Positions 51,401 through 62,763 of a DNA stretch of 64,000 nucleotides are shown piece by piece; position 1 is the stretch's first letter, and each line of letters begins with the position of its first letter. The notes below the pieces were generated by a model. It did no database searches. It was not told the DNA's origin and worked only from the letters and a program-made list of their open reading frames with translations. The DNA is taken from NCBI RefSeq assembly GCF_050948175.1, contig NC_135195.1:10630001-10694000 (forward strand). Reading direction: 5' to 3'. This DNA is from Xylocopa sonorina (Eukaryota > Arthropoda > Insecta > Hymenoptera > Apidae). Both the position numbers and the translations under genes were made by a program.

Positions 51401-53248
51401 GCGGAATTATACGGTTCGCTTTAGTTATAAAACGCGAATGACTCGACAACATTGGAACCGAGCTGAATTACGACTGACCACTTTGATCGAATGATAATTT
51501 ACACTGTTTATTTTCCTTACAATTTCGTCGAATCATCCACGTTATCCAACCGAATTGAACTATGTGCAAAGATACCGTGCGCAATGCGTTTCCATTTGTT
51601 TCGAGCCGTACATTACATCGGTAGGCTGAAACAATATTCGTCGTGCATTAATTATTCCATACGTGTGTATCAGCGCAGCATAAAAAAGAAACCGTGAACA
51701 GAATAATCGGCCGTTCAGACAAAGTAAGTAGGAACTTCAGTTCACACGGTAAGAATTACGGTCTGTACACTTGTTGAAAGCGAGTTTCCGCGTCAGGAAG
51801 CAGCTGGTGCTTGCAAGAATACAGCAGTTTCCGGCGGTGGTAAACAACCGAGGGAATCGTTGGAACACGCCAGGGCGACGAATCGATGTGTGTAAACCCT
51901 CGTGGAACGGCTATCCGGGCCGACATCGAATATGCATTAAAACGAGCCAGCCCAGCGCGTGAAACTGAACGTTGAACGTCGAAATACACGGCTCGGAGCC
52001 CGTTCAATTAATAATTTCCCAGTTTTATACACCGTTCGCGATCGAGGCGTGGCCGTGTTCGACGGTCGATCCCTCGTTCGCAGTCCATCATACGCTGTTT
52101 TTGATTATTCACTCGGTAATTGCCGTGTCGCTAGCTATGATCGTTTTTTAACGATAGAGCGGAGCTCGTAGACCGGTACGTGCGCCTGTACACCTGACTG
52201 AGAATTCTTGGTCGGTCGTAACAAATGCCCGGACAAAGTTATTGGTTCGTTCTGATTTTATGTACTACTGAAAGTGGAAGATACTACTGTGTGATAGATA
52301 GAAACGGAACGATGATGCATGGTCCTTTCGATAATTTAATTTGATATTTGGGAACCATAAATCCAGCAGGTTACACGAGCCGAAGAAATCTATGGGCGAC
52401 CGTTTCTGCATGCGAATACTCGCACGCGTTGCTCGAAACGGTCGAACGTTGAACGGGACATCGTTTCACCCCGAAATTATGTGCCTTTGTCGGGTGTTCT
52501 GTAGCGCGTGTTGTAGGTACGTGAAAACGCAATCTAAATGCACCGATTAGATATTGGGACATTTGCGTAGAAATAGGCAGCGTGAAATTATAATTCGTTC
52601 GCGGCTGGCGCTACAAATTTATCGATAACTCCAATTTTCCATTTAGAATTTGCCGAGTTAAATTTATCGGTCGAAAGGGTTATATTTAATTCGTAATTGG
52701 GAATCGGTCGATATAATTGTCGGACGTGGAAAATGCACACTTTTTACGTGGTAAGTGAATGATCATTTTTGTATAGGTAATAAGGTTTTATTAGCGCAAA
52801 TGTAATGAATGCAAATGGTTAAGTTAACGAGTTCCGTTGACATTTTCGAACGAAAATCCGGCGAAATTCACCGCAGACATGCATTTCGCTCACGTAATCC
52901 CGCGCGATACACGTAATACGTAATTGTATAATGTCGAACGAGTTTAAAGGCTGGCTTGTGAAAGTGCAATCATATCAGCCCGATCGGAATTTAACGTATT
53001 AAAGTTACGTTTCTCTATCTATGTATACATATGCATACGTGTGTATAATTCGCCGTAATATATTATGTAATGAATTAGAATGTAACGAGGCGTTGATCAG
53101 CAGCCAGGAAATCCTGTCTGCCTTTCTTGCTGCTCTCGCCAGCTACACCCACCGTCAATCAGCTCGAGTGTTTCTATTTTCCACGATTTACCTTCCGCGA
53201 CCCAGCTGATTGTTCCTACGTCATTCTCATGCAATCATCCTTTTCTCG
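48401..53248. other. Non-coding sequence, nothing specific seen
   Basis: AT-rich at 48540-48900, with a TATA-like TATAAAAAGAGG at about 48847. The rest is plain with short overlapped frames that lack motifs. Confidence 0.4.

Positions 53249-53276
<28 letters not shown>
53249..53276 (+). repeat. (TC)14 microsatellite
   Basis: Twenty-eight bases of uninterrupted TC, followed by GTAAAAG. Confidence 0.97.
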
Positions 53277-53279
<3 letters not shown>

Positions 53280-56200
53280 AAAGTCCAATCTTACCCCTGT
53301 TACATTATTCGATCGCGAAGCACTTGCGACGCTTAACAACACGCGTATATCGGCGTCGGTTGGCTCAACGGAGAATGATCACTCTCGGAGTAGTTTGCGC
53401 AGGGGCATAAAAACGGTTGTAAGTTGAAAACTGGGTCAAATTTAAGGGCTAACTTTTGTTGGAACTTTTGTGTACCGTATTCATCACGGAAGTTACGACC
53501 GCGCTTTACGAAGCGCGTTATTATAATCTTTTGAGGGTGATTTTTACTGCAGATTCGAAAACTTTCGATATTAGTTACCGCTGCGTTGATATTAACAGAA
53601 ATTTCGACGATAAATTACCGCTGGGTGGTCTCAGACAACGAAAGTTAGATCTTTCAGTCCGATCTTGTCGTCGAAGACCACGCTGGCTGCTGGCTCGCTT
53701 AAAAATGAATAAGTTATTACCCAAAAGGGATAGTTTGTTCGCACACTTCATAAAAGAGTGATCAAAAGATTGAAATATTTACGGCCCCGAATTTTAACTC
53801 GGGAGGAACCAGGGGTTGAATTATTCAAAGAATTCTCCATCAAACGCGATTGATCGCATCGCGTATATACTCTTCCCCGAAAATGAACCCTTTCATACAC
53901 TTTGCAAGAAAATCCTCAAAGTTAATACAGCCCATAATAACTTCGAAACAATCAAAAATTGACCAAACAAAAAAAAAGAAAGGAAAGAAATTGGACACTT
54001 TCGAAGACGTTTGTCTGATCATTTCTGAAACCGAGATCTCTAATTGCGAGGTATTAAAACAAGGATCTAATGAAGAATCGGTACAGTTTGAAATGACTGA
54101 AACTTTCCGGTTATACCATGATGACCCAGTTCGAGGATAGAAGCCGGAGATCATGAATGTGACAAGGATGAAACGGAACGCGGACGGTGGTGAGGAAAGA
54201 GCGAGAACAGAGAGAGCTTACTTTGGTGGGTGGCTTCCGAGCGAGCTTTCGAACAGAGCTCAAACACGCTCAAAGCGCTCTTGAATATATGCAAGTGCTC
54301 TCGCGAAATTTATGTATCATGCCCTCGACGATGGAAAACTTCTCCGGCCGTTGTTTGCCGAGCGTATGCGCCGTGGAAAATAATATTTCGCCTGAACGAT
54401 CGCCGAAGAAAATCGCCGGAGAACGTGACACACGCGTACTCGTGAGACATTTCGAGCCGGATCATTCCTTTTTCTTTGTCGCGGGACACGACAAGCGAAA
54501 AACAGAGGCTGGAAAATTAATTTCCAGGACACACATTCTTTGAGAACGCTGCCAAGTTCTTCCTTTATTCGCAAACGTGTAACGATTCGACTGTCGATAT
54601 TTAGCAACAAAAATTATAATATTTCTTATCTAATAAAGATGTTAGTGCAAAAATTTCAAAAATATTTATTCGTATTTCCCATTAAGAATCGCGTCTCTGT
54701 AAAAACCACGTCGATGGCTTCGATCGCGTTGAGCAAACGCGTTACTCGAAACTGATAAATACGGAAACCGCATCTGGCGGGCCGCGTAATCAATTTACGA
54801 CAGACAAAAACGAGCTGACAGAGAAATTTGTCTTGTTGCGTCCTCTCGACCAATCTTCGCGCGATCTTCGGTTATTGCAGGCGAAACGTTACACTGCAAT
54901 CGGAGATACCTCGAGATCGGAGATCGTGGTGATGCCTGGCGAACGTTCAACGTTGGTCCCGCGATTATTCACCGCGAGACGAGCGACAAATTTCTTCGAA
55001 CAACCGATACGAGCAGATGAACTCGCGAAAGAAGTCGCGACAAGCGTCCGTCCCCGTTGCACCGGTCCAAGTTTTTGCTACCAGGCGAACGGAAACGAAC
55101 TAACGGAGCCTTGTGTTTTCTGTTTTTCCGCTGTTGACGTTGGGAGCACCGTCGACGCCGGATTCGCGTGCAACGTGAGAACTAAGGCAGACAATTTGCC
55201 TCAACTGGGCACGAAGCGGGCGTGTTTGCGAGGGGTCGGCTGTTTATTTCGTCCATCGAATTATTTGACCATAGATCGTCTGGCGCACAGTGGAAAAGCC
55301 GCGTCGAGTAATCGGTAGTGACATCGAAATGGGCCGAGTCGAAGAGAAATAGGGGTTTGTTCGGATAACATTGAAGCGTTAGTTATTTTGCTTGTGGTGA
55401 ACGAACACGTATTACGGAGGACGGGGTATCCACTACAATAGAGCTTCCACGATTGAACTATTACGTAAACGAAGATTCCATTATCCGATTACCATTTAAC
55501 TGAGCATTCAATTACTCAAACACTAAAGGTGAACAGATGTGGATAATAAATGCTAACGAAGGAACGAAAATAAACTTCTAGAAATAAGCATTCGCTGTTT
55601 CAGACTCGAGGTATAAATAGACATACCAAAGTGGTAGTAATATCGTGCGAAAATAATTGCGACAATTATGAATGAAAATGATCGAAAGAAAAAGGTCAGC
55701 GTACGAACTCGAAACGATCGAGTAGCCTTTCATAACTCAAAATGTAATCACGCAATTACCCGAACATCTTGCTTCCCACTGTCTCGCGTAATCGACATTT
55801 TACTTTGATACGCGCGATTACACGCGTAGCGCAGCGATTTTCCACGCTCTCGTCAAACAAAATGCCATGAAATCGCAAACAAAATGACCGCAAACACTTT
55901 TCTTTCGTTACACAACGGCCGTCTCCGTCTCGCAGATCGAACGATACAAAGGATACGTTTCACCCGTGGATTGGCCGCAATCGATACGTCTGTCCGCGAC
56001 TGCCTTCATCCGCGGCTCCTCACGTTTTCCCCGCAACTTTCTACGCGACGGCAATACCGTACACAGCCGGGAAGATATCCACGATCCTCGTTGCTGGAAT
56101 CGCGACAGTAAATCTTTTATAGCCGGCCGTATGTATTCCCCGTTCGTAATCATACGGCGCTTAACATTTCACTTACCACGCTGGGCCGCGGTGATATTCC

Positions 56201-57881
56201 GCGGAACAGAGGCACAATTTCTATTTCTACTTATAAATTCCGCTCGGACGGGCGAACTTTCTCCTCGCGGGAGTACCTTGGACTGATGGACGTCCTGTAC
56301 GTGGCCGCGTACAACGGGGATATTTCACTCGCGCCGTGCCGGAGTGAAAACCCCGCGGGACGAGATGGGAATTCGCGAGACACGGGGTATCTCTGCGGAA
56401 AAGGTACATGCTTAGAGATTGCTTGCGTATTTTTAATACGACTTAAGCGTCGAAGCATAGAAAATATGAACTTTCCATTAATCGTAAATAGCAACGGCAA
56501 TGGTTCGCGTTCTAAATATTCGCACTCGTTACAGTTTAATTTTTATTTCCAAAGGAATGGTCTGGGGTATATACAAGAACCGTGCGCGAAAAGTTAACGA
56601 TGTTTTATCTTAATTTAATTTGTTTCCACTTAAACAAGTACGGGTTAATTAAATTCTTCTACCGCGAAACGAGCAACGGGTAGTCGCAAAAACTTGGGAA
56701 ACTAGAACAGCAGAACGTGCACGTATAAACGTGCGATCGAGACGAAAGTTAGGGCCGGTGATTTACATACGTGGAACACTCACGACGATGAATCTCGCTG
56801 TTCCAAGGCGGAAACGAGCGGCGCGGGCAAAAAGTTTGGAACGCGGGCAAAATTTATTCGCGCACGGCCGTTTAAGGCGTCGTTAATACGGTACGCCTTA
56901 ACGAATTCCCATGAAGAACCGAAAAACTTCGGCTCACCGTGGAGCGGTTGCCGTGTACGTCATTACGTGCGCGACGCGCCGCCGCGTACTTCCGCCTTCG
57001 TCCCTGGAAATTACAGACCGTCCTGGAGCGCGATAAATTACAATGTATCGGCCGTGCGAACGCGCCAACCTCGCGCGTCGTTCCATAGTCTAAGATCCTG
57101 ACCAATTAACCCCTTATCAGCGGGGTTGCCTAATCGAATTTCCCTCTCGGAGAGAATTCAAATTCAGAATGCGCGTCGAACATCTCTCCGCTCGAAACAA
57201 TCGGTGTCAGAGCTGACATCGGAACAAGTAACCTGCAGCTATTCGAGAGGAGTAAATAATTAATTCGTCACGGATTTCGTGCGAAAGCTTCGTCCAATCA
57301 TGGAAACCCATCGATCCCATAACGAAACGTAGAGAAAAACCAGCCGCAACTCCGCGTCTTCGAACGCGGTTTCCGGCGTGCTTCGATCCGGAAAAGGTAT
57401 CCCTCCGCGAGCCGGCGTAACGGGGTAGCGGACAAAGACGCGTCCAAGACCGACCCGTGATCGTCCCTCGTCACTGAAGACGAAGAGGAGTACCGTTCGA
57501 TCGGTCGCGCGTTACGGGCGTCATAAAATCTCATCGTTGCCCGTGTTGCTGCCACGGATCGGGCCCCGTTTCCAGACTGCAATCAACCACACTCTCCTCC
57601 CTCGGTCTCCGGCTTGTTGTTCCCTTTTGCACGCCGCGGCTCGCCTATCCAACCCGTCGTCGCCACGTACACCTTGTCGCCATCTTTCTTCCATCAATTC
57701 CTCTGTCCCTTTTCAACTTGCAGCCACGTAACGACGTCTTCTGGCAGGGGTTTCACAAGAGTCCAACGGTATATATGTATAATCTTGCGGACTACTCTCC
57801 TATACGGTTCCCTGTGCTCTCTCCCTTTGCGGACGGCCCCGTTTCGCCTTTTTCCTCTTCCTTTTTCTTACCGTCCCTCGT

Positions 57882-57884
<3 letters not shown>
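53277..57884. other. Non-coding sequence; one unassigned open frame
   Basis: The frame 53850-54140 (+, 96 residues) has a Lys-rich stretch and an acidic C-terminal half and looks more protein-like than most, but it has no family motif and is mirrored by a minus-strand frame (53840-54154). A frame of 161 residues at 54833-55318 (+) is also unassigned. A nuclear-receptor half-site match, AAAGGTCA, lies at about 55690. Nothing is called as a gene. Confidence 0.4.

Positions 57885-57924
<40 letters not shown>
57885..57924 (+). repeat. (TC)20 microsatellite
   Basis: Forty bases of uninterrupted TC, the longest dinucleotide run in the window, inside a pyrimidine-rich section (57800-57950). The nearby open frames are composition artefacts. 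Confidence 0.97.
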
Positions 57925-57926
<2 letters not shown>

Positions 57927-59539
57927 CCCCTGATCTTCCTCCTTGGTTGGTTGCTCGCTTGCTTCCCTGGTCATGGGTGTTCTGTAACGGTGACGCGAGC
58001 TTTCCGTTACACCGTAACCACCGCGCTGCGCCGAGCCTCGCGCCAGCAGGAGCTACCTTTTCCCTTCTTCGATGGCGGTCCCGGCCGTTGTTGCATTATG
58101 GATGCAACGGGCTGTCTGTGGACGAGCGAAAGAAGCCGACGTGGACGAACGTGTGCCTCGAGCGAAGTTAGGAGAGAATTTTGTTTCGCGTAACGAACGA
58201 AAGGTAAATAATTAAGGAGCTCTCGGGCACGGCCGCGACTGGTGGCCGACGAGTTTATCAGGCGAAAAGTCGGGAAAGGACTGGCTCGGAACAAAACTGG
58301 CTATTTCTATTTCTCGCCATTTTTTTATAATGGATCGAGACGTGTACATGTGTCAGAGATGACTGTTTCCAGTTCCTCGAGAAAGCGCGAGGAGACGTAT
58401 GCAGAACACATCCACGCTTCATAGATTATTCTGATCTAAAAATGAGTACAGAGACGATTTGACTTCGGCCCTGAAGCGTTCAATAATTCGTTGACCAGGA
58501 ATATATTTATACTGTTATTTCCAGCAGGTTTATTGTCGAACAGGACTTTATTATTCCTTTAACGATTTCGAGGTACGAATGCATGTGTCATAAACGTGGC
58601 ACGTTGCATCTATCGATACGATTCTGAAGAGTTTCCATCATCGTCGCTGAGCATCGCCGCGTCGTCCTTCTTCCTGTCTCTCCATCGTTCTCCCCTTTCT
58701 TCCCTCTTTTCTCCCGCTTCTCAACATTCACTTCTATTCCTCTATTTGTCTTCGTCTCTGCGGTGTTTGCCTATATTTGGCTGGGACCGAGAGTCAGCCC
58801 TTTTTCTCGCTCTTTTTTCCGCACGTCTACTCCGTTTACGCGTGACCGTTTTCCATCGGGAGTCGGATGCCGTTACGTCCACGCACGTAATCCACGGTAC
58901 TGTTTTTTTTCTTTTTTTGGTCGTTAGAAAGAAGGCAGGCTCCGATGATCCGTGATCTCGTCCGTCGTGATTGAATCCGAGAGGATCGCGTGGAAACTCG
59001 ACGTCGAAGGAGTCTGTTTACGAGCAACGAGACGCTCCGTTGGAGAACGTGGCGAACTGGTGATTGCAGGATGTAACGATGAAACAAGACAGGTTGTTAT
59101 ACGCGTTATGTAATTGAGGTAGAAAGTTTTTCATTTTTTTTTTTCCCCTCCTTTTTCTTTTCACGTCCGTTATTACAGATATTATATTTTCGTGGTGGAA
59201 TAAATTGAGACTGTGAAACGTACGGGCCAACTAAAATGATTTCGCTTTGTAATTGCCGATGATAAGAAAGTAAGAGGTTGAAAGTAATTGCGGTGATAAG
59301 GTATAATGTTAATGTGACAAGATTTACTGCGTTCCGTTTAATAGCTTGCTCTCTGCGTTATGGAATGTTAATGACGGACCTCATGCGGAAGTTATCTTAA
59401 ATAATGGGTAATGCTTATGTTTAATTCATGCTGTCGTACGACACATTACGATCCATAAAACTTTTTTACGCCGTTACCACGAATTACGATCTAGGTGACG
59501 CGCAAAAACGACTTCCGTCGTAAATAGAGAAATTGACAA

Positions 59540-59573
59540 ATTTCAGTTTCCAAAAGATATTAGAAACTGAAAT
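59540..59573. repeat. Perfect 11-base inverted repeat (short hairpin)
   Basis: ATTTCAGTTTC (59540-59550) and GAAACTGAAAT (59563-59573) are exact reverse complements separated by 12 bases. The stem is shorter than a microRNA precursor and pairing does not continue outward, so it is listed only as an inverted repeat. Confidence 0.7.
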
Positions 59574-59923
59574 CATGTTTAGAATAAATGTTGGGTATCG
59601 AGTGGTTTAGCCGTTGTAAGCCAGCTAAACGAATTCTACAATTACTTTTCCGAGAAATAAAACGTCGCGTGATCAAATACAATTGTATCGCTTTATTTCC
59701 TTCACAGAAGAACCACCCCACTCTTAATGGGGCCACAGTTCTCGTTTTCCATTACTATAGCAATAAACACTCCATGTTACGTTTTATATCGGTTATTATT
59801 CATGATGTAGCACTGCTTCGTCAATTAAAACATATTAATAAAGGAATGTACACTTCGTAGGTCGTGACGAATTATCGAGATCATTACGAAACCTTTAGTC
59901 TCCTATAAACTTGCGAAATACCT

Positions 59924-59947
59924 ATTAAGATTAAGATTAAGATTAAG
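59924..59947 (+). repeat. Hexamer microsatellite (ATTAAG)4 followed by a T tract
   Basis: Four exact copies of ATTAAG run without interruption and are followed by a T-rich run. The unit is not the insect telomere repeat TTAGG. It lies about 150 bases upstream of the E78 exon acceptor. Confidence 0.9.
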
Positions 59948-60062
59948 TTTTTTTTCTACCACATGCATTTTTTTTCTCTAATTATGATCAGTTTCCGTGC
60001 AGAATTCTTACTTCGACGACGAAGAGGAATTGTTATCTAGTTTTATGGATGACGACGACATA

Positions 60063-60093
60063 TCGTAACGTAGCTACCCTTTTTGTTTTCCAG
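60063..60093 (+). other. Splice acceptor region of the E78 finger-1 exon
   Basis: A pyrimidine-rich run (CTACCCTTTTTGTTTTCCAG, 60074-60093) ends in CAG directly before the exon. A possible branch point, TCGTAAC, sits at 60064-60069 or so, about 25 bases upstream of the AG. The nearest other AG (60072-60073) precedes the pyrimidine run, so 60093 is the natural intron end. The in-frame stop at 60066 rules out a longer coding exon. Confidence 0.85.
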
Positions 60094-60218
60094 AACAACA
60101 CTACGCGGCCGCCGATTCGAACAGTTCGACGCCCGCGAAGAGTTTCGTGGCCTGTAGAGTTTGCGGTGACAAAGCGAGCGGTTATCATTACGGTGTAACT
60201 AGCTGCGAGGGTTGTAAA
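60094..60218 (+). CDS. E78: Internal exon of E78-type nuclear receptor (first zinc finger of DNA-binding domain), partial
   Basis: Seen: after two bases completing a split codon, 41 codons run to the donor. The peptide contains CRVCGDKASGYHYGVTSCEG followed by CK. Cysteines at exon residues 20, 23, 37 and 40 have the C-X2-C-X13-C-X2-C spacing of nuclear-receptor finger 1, and the exon ends in the P-box (CEGCK), which contacts the DNA half-site. An in-frame stop lies at 60066-60068 and reading through the donor stops at 60267-60269, so the coding segment is confined to the exon. It is entered after codon base 1 and left between codons. Known: nuclear receptors commonly have an intron between finger 1 and the GFFRR segment. 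The KSFV lead-in and YHYGVTSCEGCK fit E78/Eip78C better than E75, which has FHYGVHSCEGCK. E78 is a nuclear transcription factor of the ecdysone response, NR1E group. Inference: finger 2, the hinge and the ligand-binding domain lie beyond the right edge, and the N-terminal part lies further left. Alternative: another NR1 receptor. Confidence 0.87.
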
Positions 60219-60224
60219 GTGAGT
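60216..60224 (+). other. Splice donor of the E78 finger-1 exon (AAA|GTGAGT)
   Basis: The exon's last codon is AAA (Lys of the P-box) and is followed at once by GTGAGT, a near-consensus donor. The cut falls between codons, so the next exon should begin with the Gly-Phe-Phe-Arg-Arg segment of the domain. I found no such exon between here and 64000. Confidence 0.85.
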
Positions 60225-62356
60225 ATGGCATTTTCGAGTATGCTATCATTAACGATCTTGCTTTATTAAGAATCTCTTTTTCTTATTACCAATTTCATTT
60301 AAACCTCCGAGTAATGTAAAAATGAAACATTTCTCTTGGCACATTTTTCGATCGATCGAATGAACGGAGGCAGAATATTTGCTTACCCAACTGACTGTAA
60401 AAACTAGGACAAATTTTCAATATTAAAATCTATAATATTGAATAGTGTATGAACGAAGCGCGCTCTCTCCTGTACTGAAATTACAGGAGTTGGATCGCAT
60501 CCCACGCGAGAGGATGCGACGCGAGAAATATATCACTTTTCACAGAACTTTCTATCCTGAGAAATATAATTATATGGACACCGTAAACTTTTCTTTATCT
60601 CGAAATACAGCACGCGCGTGTTCCCCTTCGTCGTATTTCTCTCCTCCTGCGAGAAAGTTACCACCGTTACAAATACAATTTTCCCTTCTTATCGCCTCTG
60701 TGCATTACCGGCATCGACCACTTTCGATCGCTCCCACCATTTCGACACCATATCTCTTCTTGTTATTATTCTCCTTACCGCGTCTCCGCTATTGCCACGC
60801 TTCCTCTAACACTATCTTTTTTCCTTCCTTCTGTCTTCACTCTTTTACATATTTATTTTCAATAATCGTTTTTTTTCCTTCATCGTTACGCGTACTTCTC
60901 TGCATTCTTCATTTTCTCATACATTTCTAGGTCCTCATTTTTCTATCCTCTATTTGCACGCTTCCTGCGTTTTATAAATTCCCCCTTTCTTCTCCGTCCT
61001 TTCACGTTGAATCAAAGAAGAGCTATTCAGAGAGAAAAGTTGTGAATGTAGTTTACATTTCAAAAAATCCTGCCCGCTATTGAAGAAAAATTTCATTTCG
61101 TGTGACCCGGGGTGTAATGCAGTTTTGTTCGTTATTTTCTCGTTCGATTCATCCTTCCCATCTTTCGACCCTTTACTATTTCTACTTCTTTTTTGTTACC
61201 TCTTTTTTCGTCGAATTTTTTTATTTCTTCCACGATCATCATCTCCCATTCTCCTCATTTTCTCCCTTGCTTCGTGTTTCGAGAGGGAGGAACAACTCCG
61301 TCTCATCGCGATCGACTTTCGAGCGAGTTAAGGGAGCGATAAATCGACACGAGGAAGTGAATTTATGGCCGACACGATACGGCGTCTATGATCGCTCGTA
61401 TTTTATTAGACTTTGCCAGATCTGTTTTCTTCGACAAAAACCACTCCCGTTAAATATGGATTCAAGGATTCGAGACGGTCGCTGTTCTCGTGTTCTCCTT
61501 TACGAACGTTCACATTCTCGCGATGAAAAGCGCGATCATTTCGCAGTTCATTTCCTTTTTTTAAGTCAATGGCTCGTTTTCAATGTCCGCAGCATATGTA
61601 CTTCAGATCGCAGAGTTTTCGCGCAAAAAATTTTCGTTGGCTAATTACCACGCAAAGTAGAAATTACGCGACATCGACTATAAGTATTGTTCATTGGCGA
61701 AAAACAGTTCCGTGTTTCATAGAAACGAGCATCCAGTCGACGATGCAGCGGTATTGTCGATCGCGTGGTTTCTTTGAATAATAAATTGGCATTGTCTATT
61801 AATTACTTGCGTCATACGTCGACTAACGTTCAACTGCAATTAACGTGGTGAACGTCGCCATGCCGGCTATCGAGTAGACATAAATTGCTCTATGTCAACG
61901 ATTTGCGAAAGAAATCGATGATCGCGGACCCACCGGTCCCTATGGGTCGTTAACGTCGTCCAAGGCGTGGCGATAATATTTCATTACGTCCGCGGCTGTA
62001 CAATTTGCCACACGCGTTCCCAGCGACGAACTTCGAGTTGAAATTATTTTTTAACGACCAGGTTACATGTATCTGTTGTCTCCTCGAAATGGAAGATAAA
62101 GGCGATCGTTGAAATACGATCACAAACGACAACGTGAAGTGTTCTCACTTGTGTGCTCCTGTTTGTGCGACTTACATTTCTTCGTACAGTGAATGTTAAT
62201 GTTTAGAATGTTGCTTTTTGGATAATCGTGATAAAGTTTGTATATCAGTCGTGTTTTATTTAGAAGTTGGTACCCTCGTCGAACACATTGGCTTTTTAAT
62301 TGATCAGATAAACGGCTAATAATAGTAAATGGCTCTAGGCTGTGTTTAAGTGATAA

Positions 62357-62420
62357 TCAGTGTCAGTGTCGCTGGGGTAGTTCGATAATTTCAAGGTCCT
62401 TCTATACTTCCTGAGTAAGT
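62357..62420 (+). promoter_or_regulatory. Possible intronic promoter and short non-coding first exon ending in a consensus donor
   Basis: Two overlapping initiator-like elements (TCAGTGTCAGTG, from 62357) are followed by a nuclear-receptor half-site-like TCAAGGTCC (62391-62399, eight of nine positions of the FTZ-F1 consensus). A perfect donor, A|GTAAGT, has its intron side at 62415-62420. I see no convincing TATA box or DPE. In the E75 gene of flies an isoform starts between the finger exons and lacks finger 1; a start here would give the equivalent for E78. This is inference from short motifs that also occur by chance. Confidence 0.2.
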
Positions 62421-62709
62421 AACGCTTTAGTTTAATTTAGCACTTGCTGAAAATATTTATACTTTGTAGCTTTCTAATGGCCTGCTTCGATTGATTATAC
62501 GGGGAAATAAATTTAATAATTTTTCTTCGTCGTTCCGTCCCTTTTTAATGGTTTCTCCATCGAAACATTGATCAACGAGCAATAATTTATGTTGTACAAG
62601 GATGGAGTAAAAAGTGTATGAGTTAAATATGAAGGGTTAATGCTGGCTAAGCGTAGCTTTTCCAATACAGGTTGTGCGTTTCGTGACTCCATGACGATCG
62701 TACGAGTAG

Positions 62710-62763
62710 ATCAAGCTGTACGGAAAGATCACGGTCAGACAAGCTGTGGAAACGATCACGTAG
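62710..62763 (+). repeat. 28-base tandem duplication, two diverged copies
   Basis: Two adjacent segments share CAAGCTGT (62712 and 62740), then GGAAA and GATCACG in the same order, at a spacing of 28 bases with small differences. The repeat is intronic. It could be a simple replication-slippage duplication or a pair of binding sites. Confidence 0.6.

Larger units (their letters stand above)
57925..60062. other. Non-coding sequence directly upstream of the E78 exon (intron)
   Basis: CT-rich to about 58830 and AT-rich afterwards. The last 2 kb are intron by position, since they lead straight into the splice acceptor at 60093. Apart from the small hairpin and the hexamer repeat listed separately I see nothing specific. 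Confidence 0.55.

Noticed and set aside
60445..60930. 161-residue plus frame just after the E78 exon
   Set aside because: Intronic by position, pyrimidine-rich composition, and none of the expected finger-2 residues.
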